This document shows, piece after piece, positions 58,795 through 64,000 of a DNA stretch of 64,000 bases. The stretch is from Bordetella genomosp. 2. GTDB lineage: Bacteria; Pseudomonadota; Gammaproteobacteria; Burkholderiales; Burkholderiaceae_B. Both the position numbers and the translations under genes were made by a program. Under the pieces are notes generated by a model that saw only the letters and a list, made by a program, of their open reading frames with translations, did not search any database and was not told the origin of the DNA. The stretch covers positions 992,001 through 1,056,000 of the forward strand of contig NZ_NEVT01000003.1 of the NCBI RefSeq assembly GCF_002261345.1, given 5' to 3'. Each line of letters starts with the position of its first letter. The stretch's first letter is position 1.

Positions 58795-60459
58795 GTGTCA
58801 CCAGACTATTTCGAACGCCACCAGCCCATGCTCGAACGCGCGCTGGCCGCCGCCGCGGAACGGGGCTACTGGAGCCCGTTCGCCGAATCGCCCAGCCCGC
58901 GCCATTACGGCGAAACCGCCAATGACGACGGCCGCGCCGCCTTCGAGGCGCTGCGCGGCAAGCCTTTTCCGCTGGAGGCGCGCAGCGCCCAGGGCACGGT
59001 GGGGGGCGAGCGCTCGCCCTACGGCTTCGCGTTGGACATCAGCTATCCCCATGTGCCGCCCGCGGCGCTGGTGCAGTCGGCCGGCCAGGCGCTGCAGGCC
59101 TGGCGCCGCGCCGGCCCGCGCGCCTGGGTGGGCGTGTCGCTGGAGATCCTGGCGCGCCTGAACCGCCGCAGCTTCGAGATGGCCTACGCGGTGCAGCACA
59201 CCACCGGCCAGGGCTTCATGATGGCCTTCCAGGCCGGCGGCCCGCATGCGCAGGACCGCGGCGTCGAGGCGGTGACCTATGCCTGGCAGGAAATGGCGCG
59301 CATCCCCGGCGTGGCGCTGTGGGAAAAGCCGCAGGGCAAGCACGACCCGATCAAGATGGAAAAGCGCTTCACCGTGGTGCCGCGCGGCATCGCCCTGGTG
59401 ATCGGCTGCTCCACCTTTCCCACCTGGAACGGCTATCCGGGCCTGTTCGCCAGCCTGGCCACCGGCAATGCGGTGATCGTCAAGCCGCATCCCGGCGCGA
59501 TCCTGCCCCTGGCGATCACCGTGCAGGTGGCGCGCGAGGTGCTGGCCGAGGCCGGCTTCGACCCGGACGTGGTGCAGCTGGCGGCGCATCCGGCAGGCGA
59601 CGAAACGGCGCAGCAGCTGGCGCGGGATCCGGCCGTCAAGATTGTCGATTTCACCGGCAGCAGCGCCAACGGCAACTGGCTGGAACAGCACGCCCGCCAG
59701 GCGCAGGTTTATACCGAGAAGGCCGGGGTGAACCAGGTGATCGTCGATTCGACCGACGACCTCAAGGGCATGGCGCGCAACCTGGCGTTCTCGCTGGCGC
59801 TGTATTCCGGCCAGATGTGCACGGCGCCGCAGAACATCTACGTGCCGCGCGACGGGATCCAGACCGCCGAAGGCCGCGTCAGCTTCGACGAGGTGGCGGC
59901 CGCGCTGGGCACGGCGCTGGGCAAGCTGTGCGCCGACCCGGCCAAGGCGGTGGAGCTGACCGGCGCCATCCAGAATGACGATATCGTCGCGCGCATCGAG
60001 CGGGCGCGCGGGCTGGGCCTGCCGGTGGTGGCGGACAGCCAGGCGCTGGCGCACCCGCAGTTCGAGGGCGCGCGCGTGCACACGCCGCTGCTGTTGCGCA
60101 CCGAGGCGGGCAACCCGGCGATCAGCCAGGAATGGTTCGGCCCGATCGCCTTCGTGGTGGCGACCGATTCCACCGACCACAGCATCGCGCTGGCGCGCGC
60201 CAGCGTGGTCGAGCACGGCGCGCTGTCGCTGTCGGCCTATACCACCGACGATGCCGTCGCGGCGCGCATCCAGGACGCCGCCGAAGAGGCCGGCGTGGCC
60301 CTGTCGCTGAACCTCACCGGCGCGGTGTTCGTCAACCAGACCGCCGCCTTCAGCGATTTCCACGGCACCGGCGCCAACCCGGCCGCCAACGCCGCGCTGT
60401 CGGATTCGGCGTTCGTCGCCAACCGTTTCCGCGTCGTGCAGACGCGCCGCCACGTCTGA
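58795..60459 (+). CDS. paaN: Phenylacetate degradation protein PaaN (aldehyde dehydrogenase family)
   Basis: Aldehyde dehydrogenase-fold protein of 554 residues, of the PaaN type. FTGSSANGNWLEQHARQAQVYTEKAGVN holds the Glu region, and the nucleophile is the Cys in LYSGQMCTAPQNIYV. Unlike PaaZ it has no C-terminal MaoC hydratase domain. It probably oxidises the ring-cleavage aldehyde, with hydrolysis by another protein (inference). The start is GTG 58795 with GGAG eight bases before it; a TTG at 58780 is less likely. It lies between paaE and paaG. Confidence 0.88.
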   Translation: MSPDYFERHQPMLERALAAAAERGYWSPFAESPSPRHYGETANDDGRAAFEALRGKPFPLEARSAQGTVGGERSPYGFALDISYPHVPPAALVQSAGQALQAWRRAGPRAWVGVSLEILARLNRRSFEMAYAVQHTTGQGFMMAFQAGGPHAQDRGVEAVTYAWQEMARIPGVALWEKPQGKHDPIKMEKRFTVVPRGIALVIGCSTFPTWNGYPGLFASLATGNAVIVKPHPGAILPLAITVQVAREVLAEAGFDPDVVQLAAHPAGDETAQQLARDPAVKIVDFTGSSANGNWLEQHARQAQVYTEKAGVNQVIVDSTDDLKGMARNLAFSLALYSGQMCTAPQNIYVPRDGIQTAEGRVSFDEVAAALGTALGKLCADPAKAVELTGAIQNDDIVARIERARGLGLPVVADSQALAHPQFEGARVHTPLLLRTEAGNPAISQEWFGPIAFVVATDSTDHSIALARASVVEHGALSLSAYTTDDAVAARIQDAAEEAGVALSLNLTGAVFVNQTAAFSDFHGTGANPAANAALSDSAFVANRFRVVQTRRHV

Positions 60460-60473
60460 CCGGAGAGCCCGCC

Positions 60474-61262
60474 ATGTCCTACCAGAACATCCTGTTCGAC
60501 CTGTCCGGCGGCATTGCCCGGCTGACGTTGAACCGCCCCGACAAGCTCAACAGCTTCACCGCCGCCATGCACGGCGAAGTGGCCGACGCCCTGGGGCGCG
60601 TCGAGAACGAGGGCGCGCGCGTGCTGCTGATCACCGGCGCCGGGCGCGGCTTCTGCGCCGGCCAGGACTTGAGCGAGCGCCAGATGGCGGCCGACGGCAC
60701 GCCGCCCGACCTGGGCGAAACCGTCGGCAAGTATTACGCCCCGCTGGTGCGCCGCCTGAATGCGCTGCCGCTGCCCGTGGTGGTGGGCGTGAACGGGGTG
60801 GCGGCCGGGGCGGGCGCCAACCTGGCGTTCGCCGGCGACATCGTGATCGCCAAGGAATCGGCCAGCTTCATCCAGTCGTTCTGCCGGCTGGGGCTGATTC
60901 CCGACACCGGCGGCACGTTCGTGCTGCCGCGCCTGGCGGGCCGCGCGCGCGCCATGGGGCTGGCCATGCTGGGCGACAAGCTGAGCGCGCGCCAGGCGCA
61001 AGATTGGGGGCTGATCTGGCAGTGCGTGCCGGACGACGAGTTCGAGGCCGCGCTGGAGCGGCTGGCGGCGCACTTCGCCGCCGCGCCCACCCTGGGCCTG
61101 GCGCGCACCAAGCAGGCGCTGCAGGCCAGCCTGCACAACGACCTGGCCGGCCAGCTCGAGCTGGAGCAGGAGCTGATGCGCGAGCTCGGCCGCAGCGCCG
61201 ACTATGCCGAGGGCGTGGCGGCCTTCCTGGCCAAGCGCGAACCCCAGTTCAAGGGGCGTTGA
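60474..61262 (+). CDS. paaG: Ring 1,2-epoxyphenylacetyl-CoA isomerase, PaaG-type
   Basis: Crotonase-fold enzyme of 262 residues, expected to convert the epoxide to the oxepin-CoA. Oxyanion-hole segments are RGFCAGQDLSER and VNGVAAGAGANLAFAGDIVIA; the catalytic acid region is SFIQSFCRLGLIPDTGGTFVLPRLAGRARAMGLAMLG, with the PaaG-typical IPDTGG Asp. The end reads EGVAAFLAKREPQFKG. Its last base is the first of the paaI start (ATGA-type overlap). The alternative call is a PaaF hydratase, but the IPDTGG pattern favours PaaG. Confidence 0.9.
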   Translation: MSYQNILFDLSGGIARLTLNRPDKLNSFTAAMHGEVADALGRVENEGARVLLITGAGRGFCAGQDLSERQMAADGTPPDLGETVGKYYAPLVRRLNALPLPVVVGVNGVAAGAGANLAFAGDIVIAKESASFIQSFCRLGLIPDTGGTFVLPRLAGRARAMGLAMLGDKLSARQAQDWGLIWQCVPDDEFEAALERLAAHFAAAPTLGLARTKQALQASLHNDLAGQLELEQELMRELGRSADYAEGVAAFLAKREPQFKGR

Positions 61263-61732
61263 TGAGCGCGCACGTTCCCCCCGTCGAGGCGCCCGGCGAT
61301 CCCCAGGAACTGGCGCAGGCCGTGGGCGCGGCCATGTACGCCGTGGACGCCGCGTCGCAGGCGCTCGACATGACCGTGGCGGAGATCGCGCCCGGCCGGG
61401 CGCGCCTGACCATGCGGGTGCGGCCGGACATGCTGAACGGCCACCAGACCTGCCATGGCGGCTTCATTTTCGCGCTGGCCGACAGCGCCTTCGCCTTCGC
61501 CTGCAATTCGCGCAACGCCAGCACCGTGGCTTCCGGCTGCACCATCGATTTCCTGGCGCCCGGCTTCGCCGGCGACGTGCTGACGGCGGTCGCGCAGGAG
61601 CGCTCGCTGGCCGGCCGCACCGGCGTCTACGATGTGACGGTCACCAACCAGGACGGCCGCCAGGTGGCGCTGTTCCGGGGGCGGTCCTACCGCATCAAGG
61701 GCCAGATCGTCGGCACGCCGCCGGATGCGTGA
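61262..61732 (+). CDS. paaI: Hydroxyphenylacetyl-CoA thioesterase PaaI
   Basis: Hotdog-fold thioesterase rescuing CoA from dead-end phenylacetate intermediates; 156 residues. NGHQTCHGGFIFALADSAFAFACNSRN is the PaaI signature, with the conserved Asp on the central helix; VASGCTIDFLAPGFAGDVLTAVAQE and the GRTGVYDVTV strand follow. It overlaps paaG and is followed by paaK after 80 bases. Confidence 0.94.
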   Translation: MSAHVPPVEAPGDPQELAQAVGAAMYAVDAASQALDMTVAEIAPGRARLTMRVRPDMLNGHQTCHGGFIFALADSAFAFACNSRNASTVASGCTIDFLAPGFAGDVLTAVAQERSLAGRTGVYDVTVTNQDGRQVALFRGRSYRIKGQIVGTPPDA

Positions 61733-61812
61733 AGACCCTGCTTTCGCATCGCCCCCAGACTCAATACGATAAAGCGGCGTACCGCCGCACCGCATTACCA
61801 GGAGACCTCCCC

Positions 61813-63126
61813 ATGTCCAATACCGCGAGCAAGCCCGGACTGGACCCTATCGAGCACGCCAGCCGCGACGAGATCGAGGCGCTGCAGCTCGAGCGCCTGA
61901 AATGGACGCTGGCGCACGCCTACCAGAACGTGCCGCACTACCGGAAGGCGTTCGACGCCGCCGGCGTGCACCCGGACGACCTGAAGCAGCTGTCCGACAT
62001 CGCCAAGTTCCCGTTCACCACCAAGCAGGACCTGCGCGACAACTACCCCTTCGGCATGTTCGCCGTGCCGCGCGAGCAGGTGGCCCGGGTCCATGCCTCC
62101 AGCGGCACCACCGGCAAGCCCACCGTGGTGGGCTACACCGCGCGCGACATCGACAACTGGGCCGCCCTGGTGGCGCGCTCGATCCGCGCGGCCGGCGGCA
62201 AGCCGGGCGACATCGTGCACGTGGCGTACGGCTACGGGCTGTTCACCGGCGGCCTGGGCGCGCACTACGGCGCCGAGAAGCTCGGCTGCACGGTGATCCC
62301 GATGTCCGGCGGCCAGACTGAAAAGCAGGTCCAGCTGATCAGCGATTTCCGGCCCGACATCATCATGGTCACGCCCTCGTACTTCTGCAACATCATCGAG
62401 GAGCAGCGCCGCCAGGGCATCGACCCGCGCCAGAGCTCCCTGCGGGTCGGCATCTTCGGCGCCGAGCCCTGGACCGGCCAGATGCGCCAGGATATCGAGA
62501 CCGAGGCGGCCATCGATGCGGTCGACATCTACGGCTTGTCCGAAGTGATGGGCCCCGGCGTGGCCAGCGAATGCGTCGAGACCAAGGACGGCCCGGTGAT
62601 CTGGGAAGACCATTTCTACGCCGAGATCGTCGACCCGAACACCGGCCAGCCGGTGGCGGAAGGCGAACCGGGCGAGCTGGTGTTCACGTCGCTCACCAAG
62701 GAAGCCATGCCGGTCATCCGCTATCGCACGCGCGACCTGACCCGGCTGCTGGCGCCCACGGCGCGCAGCATGCGCCGCATCGGCAAGATCACCGGCCGCA
62801 GCGACGACATGCTGATCGTGCGCGGCGTGAACCTGTTCCCCACGCAGGTGGAAGAGCAGGTGCTGAAGATCGCGCAATTGGCGCCGCACTACCAACTGGT
62901 GCTGACGCGCGACGGCCACCTGGATGAACTGGAAATCCTCACCGAGGTGCGCGACGAGTTCGCCAACCTGGCCGAGGCCGAGCGCGAGGCGCTGGGCAAG
63001 CAGCTGCAGCACGCGGTCAAGTCATATATCGGCGTGACCGCGCGCGTGCGCGTGGCGGACTGCGGCTTCGTCGAGCGCACGCTGACCGGCAAGGCGCGCC
63101 GGGTGGTGGACAAGCGGCCCAAGTAG
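61813..63126 (+). CDS. paaK: Phenylacetate-CoA ligase
   Basis: First step of the pathway: ATP-dependent activation of phenylacetate to phenylacetyl-CoA; 437 residues, adenylate-forming family. The P-loop is HASSGTTGKPTVVGYT near residues 95-110, then AYGYGLFTGGLGAHYGAEKLG, FGAEPWTGQMRQ, DIYGLSEVMGPGVASEC and YRTRDLTRLL. The C-terminal Lys of the adenylation step lies in LTGKARRVVDKRP. A strong SD, CAGGAGA, precedes ATG 61813. Its product also releases PaaX in known systems. Confidence 0.97.
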   Translation: MSNTASKPGLDPIEHASRDEIEALQLERLKWTLAHAYQNVPHYRKAFDAAGVHPDDLKQLSDIAKFPFTTKQDLRDNYPFGMFAVPREQVARVHASSGTTGKPTVVGYTARDIDNWAALVARSIRAAGGKPGDIVHVAYGYGLFTGGLGAHYGAEKLGCTVIPMSGGQTEKQVQLISDFRPDIIMVTPSYFCNIIEEQRRQGIDPRQSSLRVGIFGAEPWTGQMRQDIETEAAIDAVDIYGLSEVMGPGVASECVETKDGPVIWEDHFYAEIVDPNTGQPVAEGEPGELVFTSLTKEAMPVIRYRTRDLTRLLAPTARSMRRIGKITGRSDDMLIVRGVNLFPTQVEEQVLKIAQLAPHYQLVLTRDGHLDELEILTEVRDEFANLAEAEREALGKQLQHAVKSYIGVTARVRVADCGFVERTLTGKARRVVDKRPK

Positions 63127-63135
63127 GCGGCCGCG

Positions 63136-63597
63136 ATGTCCGCCGTTCCGCGCCTGGCGACCATGGGCGAGCTGGCCGCCGTGCGGGCGCTGGTCCATGC
63201 CGCCTATGCGCACTATGTGCCGCGCATCGGGATCGAGCCCGGCCCGATGCGCGACGACTACGCGCCGCTGATCCGCGACGGGCGGGTCTATGTGGTCGGC
63301 GCGCCGCGGGCCCTGCAGGCGGTACTGGTGCTGATTCCGCAGCCGGATGCCATGCTGCTGGACAACATCGCGGTGGCGCCGGCGGCGCAGGGGCAGGGCT
63401 ACGGCAGACTGTTGCTGCAGTTCGCCGAGCAGATGGCGCGCCAGGCGGGCTTTCGCTCGATCCGCCTCTACACTCACGAGAAAATGGTCGAGAACCTCGC
63501 CTTGTACGCGCGCATCGGCTATCGTGAGACGCACCGCGTCCACGAGCGCGGCCTGGCGCGCGTCTACATGCTCAAGGACCTGGCAGCGCGGCCTTGA
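63136..63597 (+). CDS. GNAT-family N-acetyltransferase
   Basis: Acetyltransferase of 153 residues. The acetyl-CoA motif A is NIAVAPAAQGQGYGRLLLQFAEQMARQAGF (core QGQGYG). FRSIRLYTHEKMVENLALYARIGYRETHRV is the second half. The N-terminal LVHAAYAHYVPRIGIEPGPMRDDY is common in this GNAT subgroup. The substrate is unknown. It starts nine bases after paaK and may ride on the paa operon; a role in phenylacetate breakdown is not known for it. Confidence 0.85.
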   Translation: MSAVPRLATMGELAAVRALVHAAYAHYVPRIGIEPGPMRDDYAPLIRDGRVYVVGAPRALQAVLVLIPQPDAMLLDNIAVAPAAQGQGYGRLLLQFAEQMARQAGFRSIRLYTHEKMVENLALYARIGYRETHRVHERGLARVYMLKDLAARP

Positions 63598-63601
63598 GCG
63601 C

Positions 63602-63619
63602 GAGCGGCCGCGGCCGCTC
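63602..63619. terminator. GC-only palindrome between convergent genes
   Basis: GAGCGGCCGCGGCCGCTC is a perfect 18-base dyad lying five bases after the GNAT stop; it includes two bases of the stop codon of the convergent gene. It lacks a T-tract, so bidirectional termination is only possible, not shown. Confidence 0.4.
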
Positions 63620-64000
63620 AGCCGCGCCCGAGCAGGTCGTGCGAGTCCAGCAGGGCGTAGACGATCTCGGGCTTGCGGTCCAGGGCCCGGCGGATGGCGG
63701 CGGGCAGGGTCTGGCGGGTCTTGTTGCACAGCCCCGGCTGGTCGGCGATCTCGATCTGCAGGCCGCGCACGGTGCGGACTTCATTCGGTCCGGGGGCCAC
63801 CGTCAGGGAAATGCCCAGCAGCGCGCGCATGCGTTCCTGCATGTGCAGCAGGTCGTCCAGGCTGGCCAGGTTTTCCAGGCGCGCCACCAGCTTCTTTTCT
63901 TCTTCGCGGGTCAGGCGCAGGATGCGGATGTCGCCGCCGGGCGTGGCCAGCAGCCGGTCGCGGTTGCAGACACAGGCCCCGGGCGGGCATTCCTGGCGGA
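63618..64000 (-). CDS. Conserved protein with Cys-rich start, truncated by window end
   Basis: At least 126 residues are visible; the start lies past the window. The visible N-terminal end reads QECPPGACVCNRDRLL, a tight group of three Cys that could bind a metal. Next come DIRILRLTREEEKKLVARLENLASLDDLLHMQERMRALLG and APGPNEVRTVRGLQIEIADQPGLCNKTRQTLPAAIRRAL, ending ALLDSHDLLGRG. I recall similar uncharacterised proteins in other Burkholderiales but cannot give a function. The intact frame upstream of the GTG at 63887 and the Cys motif argue for a gene running in from the right. Confidence 0.65.
   Translation of the reverse strand, partial: RQECPPGACVCNRDRLLATPGGDIRILRLTREEEKKLVARLENLASLDDLLHMQERMRALLGISLTVAPGPNEVRTVRGLQIEIADQPGLCNKTRQTLPAAIRRALDRKPEIVYALLDSHDLLGRG

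Overview
This window is GC-rich, densely packed chromosomal DNA of a betaproteobacterium. Protein content and gene order point to Bordetella or a close relative such as Achromobacter: a short OmpA with no eight-strand barrel, the gyrA-serC-pheA-hisC-tyrA-aroA-cmk-rpsA-ihfB run, several Bug (TctC-type) solute receptors, and APS reductase-based sulfate assimilation. No IS element, tRNA, rRNA, prophage or CRISPR array was seen. Two adjacent permease genes each carry one G-tract frameshift, as is common in host-restricted bordetellae, but the species is not proven.

Layout. (1) 1-5.5 kb: a branched-chain amino acid/amide-type ABC transporter (receptor, two frameshifted permeases, two ATPases) ending in an amidase gene. 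(2) 5.5-7.6 kb, minus strand: gph, ubiG and ompA, with a terminator and a promoter for ompA. (3) 8-19.1 kb: gyrA followed by serine/aromatic/histidine biosynthesis genes, cmk, rpsA and ihfB, nearly all overlapping or a few bases apart, closed by a strong terminator. (4) 19.3-24.4 kb: lapA-lapB and the ADP-heptose genes (LPS control and core synthesis), a ComEA-like protein, cysM. (5) 24.5-28.4 kb: mltB, a deacetylase-family enzyme, etfBA. (6) 28.4-34.3 kb: a LysR regulator divergent from a CoA-transferase / enoyl-CoA hydratase-like / Bug receptor / acyl-CoA dehydrogenase operon, with a perfect LysR-type palindrome between. (7) 34.4-42.3 kb: a 1-Cys peroxiredoxin, then the complete sulfate uptake and activation cluster sbp-cysTWA-cysHDN. 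(8) 42.4-49.3 kb: an apparently LexA-controlled radical SAM gene, a small orphan, a DMT exporter, rplS, a CoA-type Nudix hydrolase, rsgA, a Ste24-type protease, orn. (9) 49.4-53.3 kb: a sensorless sigma-54 activator facing a DUF1446-DUF4387-Bug operon that has a -24/-12 promoter and an upstream palindrome. (10) 53.3-64 kb: nnrE, then paaX divergent from the phenylacetate operon paaABCDE-paaN-paaG-paaI-paaK, a GNAT gene and an edge-truncated Cys-containing protein.

The accessory theme is import and CoA-dependent breakdown of organic acids: Liv/amidase, the LysR-controlled operon, the sigma-54 operon and the paa operon, with etfBA as a probable electron acceptor for the acyl-CoA dehydrogenase. 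The most promising undescribed system is the sigma-54 operon at 49.4-53.2 kb, in which activator, promoter, enhancer-like site and uncharacterised enzyme pair can all be read from the sequence. Second is the radical SAM gene at 42.4 kb, whose start codon directly abuts a LexA-like palindrome and is predicted to give a leaderless SOS transcript.
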